Below are positions 7,398 through 15,435 of a stretch of 38,583 nucleotides of DNA, piece by piece (positions within the stretch are counted from its first letter, which is position 1; every line of letters begins with the position of its first letter). The translations under genes and the position numbers were made by a program. This DNA is from Eubacterium sp. (GTDB lineage: Bacteria; Bacillota; Clostridia; Lachnospirales; Lachnospiraceae): positions 4,314-42,896 of the forward strand of contig DNFT01000042.1 of assembly GCA_003486385.1 (NCBI GenBank), in the 5' to 3' direction. The notes beneath the pieces were generated by a model. That model made no database searches and was not told where the DNA came from. It saw only the letters and a list, made by a program, of their open reading frames with translations.

Positions 7398-7655
7398 GTG
7401 GAAGAAAGAAATTTAAGAAAGACACGTACCGGTAAGGTCGTAAGCAATAAGATGGACAAGACAATCGTTGTAGCAGTTGAGGATCACGTAAAGCACCCTC
7501 TTTACAACAAGATTGTGAAGAAGACATATAAGTTAAAGGCTCATGATGAGAACAATGAGTGCCAGATCGGTGATATTGTAAAGGTTATGGAGACAAGACC
7601 TTTATCAAAGGAGAAGAGATGGAGATTTGTTGAGCTTATCAGCAGACCGGAATAA
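7398..7655 (+). CDS. rpsQ: 30S ribosomal protein S17
   Basis: S17 is a primary 16S-binding OB-fold protein. The 85-residue product reads MEERNLRKTRTGKVVSNKMD and has the KYKLHDE-type region (YKLKAHDENNECQIGD) and the ETRPLSKEKRWR motif. Translation starts at GTG. GGGAGG lies eight bases upstream, and no better ATG exists. Confidence 0.97.
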   Translation: MEERNLRKTRTGKVVSNKMDKTIVVAVEDHVKHPLYNKIVKKTYKLKAHDENNECQIGDIVKVMETRPLSKEKRWRFVELISRPE

Positions 7656-7694
7656 TAGGATATCGTTTATAATCAAATAAGGAGGATTAACCTG

Positions 7695-8063
7695 ATGATT
7701 CAGCAAGAGACAAGACTTAAGGTTGCTGATAACACCGGTGCTAAGGAATTACTTTGCATCAGAGTTATGGGTGGATCAACAAGAAGATATGCAAATATCG
7801 GTGATGTAATCGTTGCCAGCGTTAAAGATGCAACACCAGGCGGCGTTGTTAAAAAGGGTGACGTTGTTAAGGCCGTAGTTGTTCGTTCTGTTAAGGGCGC
7901 ACGTCGTAAGGACGGCTCATATATTAAATTCGATGAGAATGCTGCTGTTATTATTAAAGATGATAAGACACCAAAGGGTACTCGTATCTTTGGACCAGTA
8001 GCTAGAGAGCTAAGAGAGAAGCAGTTCATGAAGATCGTCTCATTAGCACCAGAAGTATTATAG
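7695..8063 (+). CDS. rplN: 50S ribosomal protein L14
   Basis: L14 forms intersubunit bridges and is the target of RsfS silencing in other bacteria. The 122-residue, standard-length protein starts MIQQETRLKVADNTGAKEL and contains the conserved GGSTRRYANIGD and FDENAAVIIKDDKTPKGTRIFGP (positions about 76-98). AAGGAGG lies upstream. It is followed by rplX after 13 bases, with the rplX Shine-Dalgarno starting at the rplN stop. Confidence 0.98.
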   Translation: MIQQETRLKVADNTGAKELLCIRVMGGSTRRYANIGDVIVASVKDATPGGVVKKGDVVKAVVVRSVKGARRKDGSYIKFDENAAVIIKDDKTPKGTRIFGPVARELREKQFMKIVSLAPEVL

Positions 8064-8076
8064 GGAGGTGTCTAAG

Positions 8077-8388
8077 ATGTCAGCAATGAAGATTAAGAAG
8101 GGTGATACCGTACAGGTAATCACCGGTACAGATAAGGGCAAAGAGGGAAAGGTTGTTTCCGTCGATGCTAAGAATAACAAGGTAGTTGTTGAGGGTGTCA
8201 ATATGGTATCCAAGCACACAAAGCCTAACGCACAGAACCAGAATGGTGGCATTGTCCGTATGGAAGCTCCAATCAATGTTTCTAACGTTATGTATGTTCA
8301 CAAGGGAAAGGCTACTAAGATTGGCTACAAGCTTGAGAACGGCAAGAAGTCCCGTGTGGCAAAATCAACCGGAGAGGTTATTGATTAA
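8077..8388 (+). CDS. rplX: 50S ribosomal protein L24
   Basis: L24 is an assembly initiator protein with a KOW motif. The chosen ATG at 8077 gives 103 residues starting MSAMKIKKGDTVQVITGTDK. GGGAGGTG sits six bases before it. An in-frame GTG at 8068 would lie within that Shine-Dalgarno and was rejected. The KOW segment is GDTVQVITGTDKGKEGKV, and the C-terminal half carries the usual VGYKLENGKKSR-like strand (IGYKLENGKKSR). Confidence 0.97.
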   Translation: MSAMKIKKGDTVQVITGTDKGKEGKVVSVDAKNNKVVVEGVNMVSKHTKPNAQNQNGGIVRMEAPINVSNVMYVHKGKATKIGYKLENGKKSRVAKSTGEVID

Positions 8389-8411
8389 TTTGAGAAAGGA
8401 GGTCTGTGACG

Positions 8412-8951
8412 GTGAGTAGATTACATGACTTATATACAAGTGAAATCGTTGATGCAATGGTAAAGAAGTTCGGTTACAAGAACATTATGGAAGTACCAAA
8501 GCTCGATAAAATCGTTATAAATATGGGTGTCGGCGAGGCTAAGGATAACTCTAAGATCCTTGATGTTGCAGTTAAGGAGCTTGAGACAATCGCTGGACAG
8601 AAGGCAGTTCTTACAAGAGCTAAGAACTCAGTTGCAAACTTCAAGATTAGAGAAGGTATGCCTATCGGATGTAAGGTTACACTTCGTGGTGAGAGAATGT
8701 ACGAGTTCTTAGACAGATTAGTAAATCTTGCATTACCACGTGTACGTGACTTCAGAGGCGTTAGCGCAGATTCCTTTGATGGCAGAGGTAACTATGCTCT
8801 TGGTATCAAGGAGCAGATTATCTTCCCTGAGATCGAGTATGACAAGATCGATAAGGTAAGAGGTATGGATGTTATCGTTGTAACTACAGCTAAGACAGAT
8901 GAAGAAGCTCGTGAATTATTAAGATTCTTCAACATGCCATTCAAGAAATAA
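8412..8951 (+). CDS. rplE: 50S ribosomal protein L5
   Basis: L5 binds 5S rRNA and contacts the P-site tRNA elbow. The 179-residue protein contains IVINMGVGEAKDNSK, GQKAVLTRAKNSVANFKIRE and the LPRVRDFRGV motif. Two in-frame GTG codons (8406, 8412) follow the AAAGGAGG at about 8396-8402. Spacing favours 8412, giving MSRLHDLYTSEIV. The first GTG would be only three bases from the ribosome site. Confidence 0.96.
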   Translation: MSRLHDLYTSEIVDAMVKKFGYKNIMEVPKLDKIVINMGVGEAKDNSKILDVAVKELETIAGQKAVLTRAKNSVANFKIREGMPIGCKVTLRGERMYEFLDRLVNLALPRVRDFRGVSADSFDGRGNYALGIKEQIIFPEIEYDKIDKVRGMDVIVVTTAKTDEEARELLRFFNMPFKK

Positions 8952-8968
8952 TTTAGGAGGGAAATTCA

Positions 8969-9154
8969 ATGGCTAAGACTTCTATGAAGATTAAGCAGTC
9001 ACGCAAGCAGAAGTTCTCTACAAGAGAATACACACGTTGTAAGATCTGTGGACGTCCACACGCATACTTAAGAAAGTATGGAATCTGCAGAATTTGCTTC
9101 CGTGAGTTAGCATACAAGGGACAGATCCCTGGCGTTAAGAAAGCAAGCTGGTAA
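8969..9154 (+). CDS. rpsN: 30S ribosomal protein S14, zinc-binding form
   Basis: S14 is required for late 30S head assembly. The 61-residue short form has the four cysteines CKIC...CRIC (about residues 24-43) of the zinc-ribbon (C+) variant, rather than the longer zinc-free variant. Firmicutes often encode both and switch under zinc limitation. Only this form is visible here. AGGAGG precedes the ATG. Confidence 0.97.
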   Translation: MAKTSMKIKQSRKQKFSTREYTRCKICGRPHAYLRKYGICRICFRELAYKGQIPGVKKASW

Positions 9155-9189
9155 GCTTCTTTCGTTATATTTAATAGGAGGATAATCAA

Positions 9190-9585
9190 ATGACAGATCC
9201 AATTGCAGATATGCTTACAAGAATTCGTAATGCGAATACATCAAAGCATGACACAGTTGATGTGCCGGCTTCTAAGATGAAGTTAGCTATCGCTGATATC
9301 CTTGTAAAAGAGGGATATGTTGCTAAGTATGACCTCGTTGAGGATGGTACTGCTAAGAACATTCGTATTACATTAAAATATGGTAAAGATAAGAACGAGA
9401 AGATTATTTCCGGTCTTAAGAGAATTTCTAAGCCGGGTCTTCGTGTATACGCGGGCAAGGATGAGCTTCCAAGAGTACTTGGTGGTTTAGGAATCGCTAT
9501 TATCTCTACAAATCAGGGTGTTATGACTGACAAGGAAGCCAGAAAGCTTAATGTCGGCGGTGAAGTACTCGCTTTTGTTTGGTAG
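9190..9585 (+). CDS. rpsH: 30S ribosomal protein S8
   Basis: S8 is a primary 16S binder and, in E. coli, the spc operon autoregulator. The 131-residue product begins MTDPIADMLTRIRNANTSKH and ends in the conserved GVMTDKEARKLNVGGEVLAFVW. Length and motifs are normal. AGGAGG lies upstream of the ATG. A 114-base structured gap follows before rplF. Confidence 0.98.
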   Translation: MTDPIADMLTRIRNANTSKHDTVDVPASKMKLAIADILVKEGYVAKYDLVEDGTAKNIRITLKYGKDKNEKIISGLKRISKPGLRVYAGKDELPRVLGGLGIAIISTNQGVMTDKEARKLNVGGEVLAFVW

Positions 9586-9595
9586 TTAGTACACG

Positions 9596-9668
9596 CCCGG
9601 AGCGATTGTAACTATAATGTGTAGCTGCTTTATGCAGCTACCGGGTTTAACCGCAAGAGCTGTTAAAC
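9596..9668 (+). promoter_or_regulatory. Nested hairpins between rpsH and rplF
   Basis: A perfect 8-bp hairpin GTAGCTGC-TTTAT-GCAGCTAC (9621-9641) is embraced by CCCGG/CCGGG (9596-9600 with 9641-9645). A perfect 7-bp stem GTTTAAC/GTTAAAC (9645-9651 with 9662-9668) follows. No T-tract is present. The dense structure suggests a processing site or a translational operator for the rplF group. The assignment is inferred. Confidence 0.55.
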
Positions 9669-9699
9669 TACTTCTCAATATATTTAAGGAGGTGCAGGC

Positions 9700-10245
9700 A
9701 TGTCACGTATCGGAAGAATGCCTATCGCTATTCCGGCTGGAGTTACAGTTGAGATAGCAGAAAATAATAAAGTGACTGTTAAAGGACCAAAGGGAACTCT
9801 TGAGAGAGTATTACCTGCGGAGATGGAAATCAAGGTTGAGGGAGCTGAGGTTGTAGTTTCCAGACCTAACGATTTAAAGAAGATGAAGTCATTACATGGC
9901 TTAACAAGAACACTCATCGCTAACATGGTGACAGGTGTTACTCAGGGTTATGAGAAGGTGCTTGAGATCAACGGTGTTGGTTACAAGGCACAGAAGAATG
10001 GAAAGACTTTAGTATTATCATTAGGATATTCACATCCTGTTGAGATGGTTGATCCAGAAGGTCTTGAGTCTGTTGTTGATACAGCAACAAACAAGATTAC
10101 TGTTAAAGGTATAGATAAAGAAAAAGTTGGCCAGTACGCTGCTGAAATCAGAGCTAAGAGATCCCCAGAACCATACAAGGGCAAGGGTATTAAGTACAAT
10201 ACTGAAGTTATCAGACGTAAGGTTGGTAAGACTGGTAAGAAATAA
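9700..10245 (+). CDS. rplF: 50S ribosomal protein L6
   Basis: L6 lies near the GTPase-associated centre. The 181-residue protein has two duplicated domains. It opens MSRIGRMPIAIPAGV and has the C-terminal signature SPEPYKGKGIKY (about residues 150-161). AAGGAGG lies nine bases before the ATG. It follows the structured gap after rpsH and is 19 bases from rplR. Confidence 0.98.
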   Translation: MSRIGRMPIAIPAGVTVEIAENNKVTVKGPKGTLERVLPAEMEIKVEGAEVVVSRPNDLKKMKSLHGLTRTLIANMVTGVTQGYEKVLEINGVGYKAQKNGKTLVLSLGYSHPVEMVDPEGLESVVDTATNKITVKGIDKEKVGQYAAEIRAKRSPEPYKGKGIKYNTEVIRRKVGKTGKK

Positions 10246-10264
10246 TTAAAGGAGTGAGACAAAG

Positions 10265-10633
10265 ATGGTTAGTAAAGAATCAAGAGCAGAGATTCGTCAG
10301 AATAAGCACAGAAGACTTCGCAACCGTTTTAACGGAACAGCAGAAAGACCACGTTTAGCTGTATTCAGAAGTAATGATCATATGTACGCTCAGATTATTG
10401 ATGATACAGTTGGAAATACTCTTGTAGCAGCTTCTACAGTAGAGAAGGCTGTTAAGGCAGAGCTTGAGCACACAAATGATGTTGCAGCAGCAAGCTACCT
10501 TGGCACTGTTATCGCTAAGAGAGCTATCGAGAAGGGAATCACAACTGTAGTATTCGACAGAGGCGGTTTCATATATCAGGGAAAAATTAAGGCATTAGCA
10601 GAGGCAGCTAGAGAAGCTGGCCTTGAGTTCTAG
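10265..10633 (+). CDS. rplR: 50S ribosomal protein L18
   Basis: L18 binds 5S rRNA together with L5. The 122-residue product carries RRLRNRFNGTAERPRLAVFRSNDHMYAQ (about residues 16-43) and ends in the typical FDRGGFIYQGKIKALAEAAREAGLEF pattern. AAAGGAG lies upstream. It is followed by rpsE after 16 bases. Confidence 0.98.
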   Translation: MVSKESRAEIRQNKHRRLRNRFNGTAERPRLAVFRSNDHMYAQIIDDTVGNTLVAASTVEKAVKAELEHTNDVAAASYLGTVIAKRAIEKGITTVVFDRGGFIYQGKIKALAEAAREAGLEF

Positions 10634-10649
10634 GCGGAAGGAGAAACAC

Positions 10650-11159
10650 ATGAGACATACAATCGTTGATGCTTCTCAGTTAGAGTTAAATGAGAAGGTA
10701 GTAGATATCAAGCGTGTAACTAAGGTTGTAAAGGGTGGACGTAACTTCAGATTTTCAGCTTTAGTTGTTGTAGGTGATGGCCAGGGACATGTTGGTGCCG
10801 GTATCGGTAAGTCAATCGAAATTCCTGAGGCAATCCGTAAGGGTAAGGAAGCTGCTATGAAGCAGATGGTTACTGTTCCTATTGATAACAATGACAGTAT
10901 TCCACATGACTATATCGGAAAGTTCGGAAGCGCATCTGTATTATTAAAGAAGGCTCCGGAAGGTACTGGTGTTATCGCCGGTGGTCCTGCCCGTGTCGTT
11001 CTTGAGATGGCTGGTATTAAGAACATCCGTACAAAGTCCCTTGGCTCAAACAATAAGCAGAATGTAGTTCTTGCAACTATTACCGGTTTAAGCCAGTTAA
11101 AGACTCCGGAAGAAGTAGCAAGACTTCGCGGTAAGTCCGTTGAAGAGCTCTACAAGTAA
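10650..11159 (+). CDS. rpsE: 30S ribosomal protein S5
   Basis: S5 lies at the mRNA entry site and affects decoding fidelity. Starting at the ATG at 10650 gives 169 residues (MRHTIVDASQLELNEKVV) with GGAAGGAG upstream. The open frame extends back to a TTG at 10623 inside rplR, which was rejected. The double-stranded RNA-binding region VKGGRNFRFSALVVVGD and the GVIAGGPARVVLEMAG motif are intact. Confidence 0.98.
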   Translation: MRHTIVDASQLELNEKVVDIKRVTKVVKGGRNFRFSALVVVGDGQGHVGAGIGKSIEIPEAIRKGKEAAMKQMVTVPIDNNDSIPHDYIGKFGSASVLLKKAPEGTGVIAGGPARVVLEMAGIKNIRTKSLGSNNKQNVVLATITGLSQLKTPEEVARLRGKSVEELYK

Positions 11160-11173
11160 GGGAGGATATTAAA

Positions 11174-11356
11174 ATGGCAAATATGTTAAGAGTAGAATTA
11201 GTAAAGTCTACAATCGGTGCTGTTCCAAAGCATGTTAAGACTGTAGAGGCACTTGGTCTTAGCAAGATGCACAAGGTTAAGGAGTTACCGGACAACGCAG
11301 CTGTCAGAGGAATGCTTAACCAGGTTAGACATTTAGTAAAGGTAGAAGAAATCTAA
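11174..11356 (+). CDS. rpmD: 50S ribosomal protein L30
   Basis: L30 is a small 50S protein with a ferredoxin-like fold. The 60-residue product contains VKSTIGAVPKHVKTVEALGL and ends with MLNQVRHLVKVEEI, matching the family from end to end. AGGGAGG lies upstream of the ATG. It is flanked by rpsE and rplO, as is usual in spc operons. Confidence 0.96.
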   Translation: MANMLRVELVKSTIGAVPKHVKTVEALGLSKMHKVKELPDNAAVRGMLNQVRHLVKVEEI

Positions 11357-11377
11357 TTATTTTAGATAGGAGGTGCT

Positions 11378-11818
11378 ATGATGAACTTATCAACATTACA
11401 GCCGGCTATGGGCTCTAAGACTGATAGCTTCAGAAAAGGCCGTGGTCACGGTTCAGGAAATGGTAAGACTGCCGGTTATGGACACAAGGGTCAGAAGGCT
11501 CGTTCAGGAGCTCCAAGACCAGGTTTCGAAGGTGGTCAGATGCCATTATATAGAAGATTACCTAAGAGAGGTTTCACAAACAGAAATACTCTTGAAATCG
11601 TAGGCATCAACGTAAGCGCTCTTGAGCGTTTCGAGAACGGTGCTGAGGTAACTGTTGAGACATTAGTTGAGACAGGTATCGTTAAGAATCCTAGGGATGG
11701 CGTTAAGATCCTTGGAAATGGAGAATTAACTAAGAAGCTCAATGTTAAGGCTAACGCTTTCAGCGAGGGAGCAAAGGCTAAGATTGAGGCACTTGGTGGA
11801 ACCTGCGAGGTGATCTAA
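11378..11818 (+). CDS. rplO: 50S ribosomal protein L15
   Basis: L15 is a late-assembly protein of the 50S subunit. The 146-residue sequence has the glycine-rich N-terminal extension (GRGHGSGNGKTAGYGHKGQK, about residues 22-41) and the GFEGGQMPLYRRLPKRGF motif. Two adjacent ATGs (11378, 11381) follow AGGAGG and either could be used. The stop overlaps the secY start (TAATG). Confidence 0.97.
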   Translation: MMNLSTLQPAMGSKTDSFRKGRGHGSGNGKTAGYGHKGQKARSGAPRPGFEGGQMPLYRRLPKRGFTNRNTLEIVGINVSALERFENGAEVTVETLVETGIVKNPRDGVKILGNGELTKKLNVKANAFSEGAKAKIEALGGTCEVI

Positions 11819-13137
11819 TGTTTAAGACATTGGCCAACGCAATGAAGGTCAAAGAGATTCGTATGAGAATCCTCTTTACGTTTTTAATGCTTCTCGTGGT
11901 ACGTTTTGGAAGTCTGCTCCCTATACCGGGAGTGGATACTTCCTATTTTAATACACTTATGAGTGGCGATGGTTTTGATTTCTTTAATGCAGTTACAGGT
12001 GGTTCGTTCCTTACGATGTCTGTATTTGCACTTAGTATCACACCATATATTACATCTTCTATTATTATGCAGCTTCTCACTATTGCAATTCCGCGCTTAG
12101 AGGAAATGCAGAAGGAAGGCGAAGATGGAAGAAAGAAGATTGCAGAGTATACACGTTATGTGACGGTAGCTCTTGCTTTAATCGAGAGTATTGCGATGGC
12201 AGTTGGATTCGGTGGCCGTGGCCTTTTCAGCGGCTATTCATCCATGAGCGGCTTTGAAATGTTTTTAGAGGGACTGGTAATGGTGGTGACACTTACAGCC
12301 GGTTCAGCATTCCTTATGTGGCTTGGTGAGAGAATAACAGATAAGGGAGTTGGAAATGGTATTTCCATCATCCTTGTTATCAGTATCGTATCAAGAATTC
12401 CTGAGGATTTCGTTACCCTCTATCAGCAGTTTATCCAGGGTAAGTCAGTACTCAAGGCAGTTATTGCGATAGTAATTATCGCGGCTGTAATTATCGGAAT
12501 GGTAGCATTTATTGTATATCTTAATGCTGGTACTAAGAATATTCCTGTTCAGTACTCACAGAAGATTAGCGGAAATGCACGTTCCGGTGGACAGAAGACC
12601 GCTATTCCTCTTAAGGTTAATACAGCAGGCGTTATTCCTGTCATTTTTGCACAGTCATTAATGTCATTTCCTGTAGTAATTGCATCCTTCTTCAATGTTG
12701 ATTATTCTTCATTTGGAGGAAAGATATTAAGAGGTTTATCACAGGGCAACTGGTGTGATCCGAATGCACCGATATATTCAATTGGTTTGATTGTATATAT
12801 TGCATTGATTGTTTTCTTTGCATATTTCTATACATCAATAACATTTAATCCATATGAAGTTGCACGTAATCTTCAGAAGAGCGGAGCTACTATTGGTGGT
12901 ATAACACCTGGTAAGCCAACTGCTGAGTATCTTACAAGAATACTTAATTACATCATCTTCATCGGTGCGGTAGGACTTACAATAATATCTGTTATTCCTA
13001 TTTTCTTCTCAGGTGTATTTAATGCGGACGTATCATTTGGTGGAACATCTATCATCATTATCGTGGGCGTTGTACTTGAGACAATAAGACAGATAGAAGC
13101 ATTGATGGTTGTAAGAAAGCCATCGAGAATCTTCTAA
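11818..13137 (+). CDS. secY: Protein translocase channel subunit SecY
   Basis: SecY forms the membrane pore of the Sec translocon with SecE and SecG. The 439-residue protein shows the expected ten hydrophobic helices. It has the early PIPGVDTSYF segment, the SALSITPYITSS-like helix (SVFALSITPYITSSIIMQLL) and the late FNPYEVARNLQKSGATIGGITPG cytosolic loop used by ribosome and SecA. Its position after rplO and before adk is the usual Firmicutes arrangement, and its start overlaps the rplO stop. Confidence 0.98.
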   Translation: MFKTLANAMKVKEIRMRILFTFLMLLVVRFGSLLPIPGVDTSYFNTLMSGDGFDFFNAVTGGSFLTMSVFALSITPYITSSIIMQLLTIAIPRLEEMQKEGEDGRKKIAEYTRYVTVALALIESIAMAVGFGGRGLFSGYSSMSGFEMFLEGLVMVVTLTAGSAFLMWLGERITDKGVGNGISIILVISIVSRIPEDFVTLYQQFIQGKSVLKAVIAIVIIAAVIIGMVAFIVYLNAGTKNIPVQYSQKISGNARSGGQKTAIPLKVNTAGVIPVIFAQSLMSFPVVIASFFNVDYSSFGGKILRGLSQGNWCDPNAPIYSIGLIVYIALIVFFAYFYTSITFNPYEVARNLQKSGATIGGITPGKPTAEYLTRILNYIIFIGAVGLTIISVIPIFFSGVFNADVSFGGTSIIIIVGVVLETIRQIEALMVVRKPSRIF

Positions 13138-13151
13138 ATCAGATTCTTACT

Positions 13152-13217
13152 CAACCTGATGGCTGGATGTAAGTCGGTACGCCGGCGCACGAAAGGTCAT
13201 CAGGTTGATTTGTTTTT
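13152..13217 (+). terminator. 10-bp hairpin plus T-run between secY and adk (attenuator or weak terminator)
   Basis: CAACCTGATG (13152-13161) pairs perfectly with CATCAGGTTG (13198-13207), and ATTTGTTTTT follows. The loop is 36 bases and contains its own GC-rich CGGTACGCCGG pairing. Because the operon clearly continues, partial termination or attenuation fits better than a full stop. Confidence 0.5.
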
Positions 13218-13270
13218 GACGGATAATGATTCATACAATAAATCATTCGTTGTTCAGGGAGGCAGTTATA

Positions 13271-13912
13271 ATGAAAATCATTATGTTAGGTGCTCCGGGT
13301 GCAGGTAAAGGCACACAGGCAAAGAAGATTGCGGACAGGTATAATATACCTCATATCTCAACAGGAGATATCTTCAGAGCCAACATTAAAAACGGCACAG
13401 AGCTTGGAAAAAAGGCTAAGGAATATATGGATAAGGGTCTTTTGGTTCCTGATGAGCTCACACTCGATCTCATAATGGATCGTTTTAAGGCAGAGGATTG
13501 TAAGAATGGATATGTGCTTGATGGATTCCCAAGAACAATTCCTCAGGCAGAGGCTCTTGATGAGGCTCTCACAAACGCAGGTGAGAAGATTGATTATGCT
13601 ATCAATGTTGAAGTACCTGATGAGAATATTGTGAACAGAATGTCCGGAAGAAGAGCATGTGTATCATGTGGTTCAACATATCATGTTGTATATGCACCGA
13701 CCAAGGTTGATGGAATATGTGACAGATGTGGCAAGGAGCTTATTTTAAGAGATGATGACAAGCCTGAGACAGTTCAGAACAGACTTAATGTATATCACAA
13801 GCAGACACAGCCTCTTATAGATTTCTATAAGAATAAGGGCGTTCTTGCTGAGGTAGACGGAACTGTTGATATGGAAGATGTCTTTAATGCAATTGTAAAG
13901 ATTTTAGGGTAA
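13271..13912 (+). CDS. adk: Adenylate kinase
   Basis: Adk interconverts 2 ADP with ATP and AMP. The 213-residue enzyme opens with MKIIMLGAPGAGKGTQAKK, giving the P-loop GAPGAGKGT at residues 7-15. It has the AMP-site motif DGFPRTIPQAEAL and a LID domain with a CxxC...CxxC zinc site (CVSCG and CDRCG, about residues 129-152), common in Gram-positives. The ATG at 13271 has GGGAGG upstream. An earlier in-frame ATG (13226) would extend into the gap and lacks support. Confidence 0.98.
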   Translation: MKIIMLGAPGAGKGTQAKKIADRYNIPHISTGDIFRANIKNGTELGKKAKEYMDKGLLVPDELTLDLIMDRFKAEDCKNGYVLDGFPRTIPQAEALDEALTNAGEKIDYAINVEVPDENIVNRMSGRRACVSCGSTYHVVYAPTKVDGICDRCGKELILRDDDKPETVQNRLNVYHKQTQPLIDFYKNKGVLAEVDGTVDMEDVFNAIVKILG

Positions 13913-13921
13913 GGTGCTAAT

Positions 13922-14677
13922 ATGTCAGTTACAATTAAGTCCAGCAGAGAAATAGAGCTAATGCGTGAGGCTGGAAGAATACTTGGAAGAGTCCATGAGG
14001 ACCTTGAAAAGTTTCTCAAGCCGGGAATCAGTACCTATGATATAGACAGGTACGGATACGAGCAGATAAGACATTATGGCTGTATCCCTTCATTTCTTAA
14101 TTATAATGGATATCCGGCATCAATATGTGTATCCGTTAACGAGGAAGTTGTGCATGGTATTCCGTCCAAGAAGAGAATAATCAAGGACGGAGATATAGTG
14201 AGTCTTGACGCAGGAGTTATTTACAAGGGATATCATTCCGATGCCGCAAGAACACACGGCGTAGGCAATATAAGCCCGGAGGCAAGGCAGCTTATCGATG
14301 TGACCAGACAGTCATTCTTCGAGGGAATCAAGTATGCGAAGGATGGCGGACATCTGCATGAAATATCCAATGCGATTGCTGCTTACGCAGAGAAGTTTGG
14401 ATATGGAGTTGTAAGAGATTTGGTTGGTCACGGAATAGGAACGAAGCTCCATGAGGAGCCTGAGGTGCCGAATTTCCGCCAGAGATTCCGCGGAATGAAG
14501 CTTCAGGCGGGAATGACACTTGCTGTTGAGCCTATGATCAACATGGGTACATGGGAGGTTGAATGGTTAGATGATGACTGGACGGTTGTCAGTGCAGACA
14601 ATTCACTCTCAGCACACTATGAAAATACCATACTTATAACTAAGGACGGATGTGAGATTCTGTCATTACCGAATTAG
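13922..14677 (+). CDS. map: Methionine aminopeptidase, type I
   Basis: Map removes the initiator methionine from nascent proteins in the cytosol. The 251-residue enzyme has all five metal ligands in family context: SLDAGVIYKGYHSDAARTHG supplies two aspartates, GHGIGTKLHEEP a histidine, AVEPMIN a glutamate and HYENTILIT the last glutamate. It lacks the N-terminal SEC-C zinc extension found in some Clostridia. AAGGTG precedes the ATG. It lies nine bases after adk, and infA follows. Confidence 0.97.
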   Translation: MSVTIKSSREIELMREAGRILGRVHEDLEKFLKPGISTYDIDRYGYEQIRHYGCIPSFLNYNGYPASICVSVNEEVVHGIPSKKRIIKDGDIVSLDAGVIYKGYHSDAARTHGVGNISPEARQLIDVTRQSFFEGIKYAKDGGHLHEISNAIAAYAEKFGYGVVRDLVGHGIGTKLHEEPEVPNFRQRFRGMKLQAGMTLAVEPMINMGTWEVEWLDDDWTVVSADNSLSAHYENTILITKDGCEILSLPN

Positions 14678-14723
14678 AACTGTAGGTTGTATATGGCCGC
14701 ACTGCGGCAGAATGCGAGGAGAC

Positions 14724-14942
14724 ATGTCAAAGTCAGATGTAATTGAAATTGAAGGTAAGGTAGTTGAGAAGCTTCCTAATGCAATGTTCCAGGTAGAGCT
14801 TGAGAATGGCCATCAGGTACTTGCACACATCAGTGGTAAGCTTCGTATGAACTACATCAGAATTCTTCCTGGTGATAAGGTAACAATTGAATTATCCCCG
14901 TATGATTTGACAAAGGGAAGAATTATCTGGCGTGATAAATAA
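14724..14942 (+). CDS. infA: Translation initiation factor IF-1
   Basis: IF-1 occupies the 30S A site during initiation. The 72-residue OB-fold protein starts MSKSDVIEIEGKVVEKLPNA and ends SPYDLTKGRIIWRDK, typical of the family. The open frame runs back into map, but the ATG at 14724 has GAGGAG upstream and gives the standard length. The KOW-domain gene that lies between map and infA in some Firmicutes is missing. A short GCCGC-ACT-GCGGC hairpin lies in the 46-base gap. Confidence 0.97.
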   Translation: MSKSDVIEIEGKVVEKLPNAMFQVELENGHQVLAHISGKLRMNYIRILPGDKVTIELSPYDLTKGRIIWRDK

Positions 14943-14956
14943 TTTTGAAAAAAAGC

Positions 14957-14986
14957 TTGCAATTTATACCTGACCTATGCTATATT
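14957..14986 (+). promoter_or_regulatory. Internal sigma-A promoter before rpmJ
   Basis: TTGCAA (14957-14962), an 18-base spacer and TATATT (14981-14986) with an extended TGC just before the -10. It lies directly after infA and would transcribe rpmJ-rpsM-rpsK-rpsD-rpoA-rplQ separately, with a leader of about 150 bases. That leader contains a GGAAGT/ACTTCC stem (15025-15058). Confidence 0.65.
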
Positions 14987-15146
14987 ATAGGACGGACGTT
15001 TTTTTTCAGTTATTTAGTTTATAGGGAAGTTCACCACGAGTTGCAACAACGGACTTCCATATAAATATATAAGTAGTATAGTTGTGACTGTGGAGAATGT
15101 CGTTTCGAAGCGGTTATGCGTGCATTTATGGAAAGGAGGATTTACC

Positions 15147-15260
15147 ATGAAGGTTAGATCATCAGTTAAGCCTATTTGCGAGAAATGCAAGATCATCAAG
15201 AGAAAAGGAAATATTATGGTAATCTGCGAGAACCCAAAGCATAAGCAGAAGCAGGGTTGA
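15147..15260 (+). CDS. rpmJ: 50S ribosomal protein L36
   Basis: L36 is the smallest 50S protein and stabilises 23S folding. This 37-residue ORF begins MKVRSSVKPICEKCKII. It carries the zinc-ribbon ligands C11 and C14, a later cysteine in VICEN and a histidine in NPKHKQ, ending KQKQG. AAAGGAGG lies nine bases before the ATG. It is the first gene after the internal promoter. Confidence 0.97.
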   Translation: MKVRSSVKPICEKCKIIKRKGNIMVICENPKHKQKQG

Positions 15261-15435
15261 TTTACCAACATAAGAATGGCACGCGCAGCGTAGCATTCGT
15301 TGTTTCATCCTCTTTCGGAATTTTGCGGCTGCAGTGATGAACCACCCGGAGGTGTTGTTTGTCACTTAAAATAAATTATTAAAGTAATACCCAATGTAAC
15401 ATTAACGTTAAACAACAATGGAGGTGTAAGAGCAC
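15261..15435 (+). other. Untranslated 175-base spacer between rpmJ and rpsM
   Basis: No ORF of note. TTCATC (about 15304) can pair with GATGAA (about 15336). CACC-CGGA-GGTG is a small GC hairpin, and a perfect 10-base palindrome TTAACGTTAA lies about 25 bases before the rpsM start. An A/T-rich block near 15365-15395 could hold a weak promoter, but no good -35/-10 pair is visible. Confidence 0.35.
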
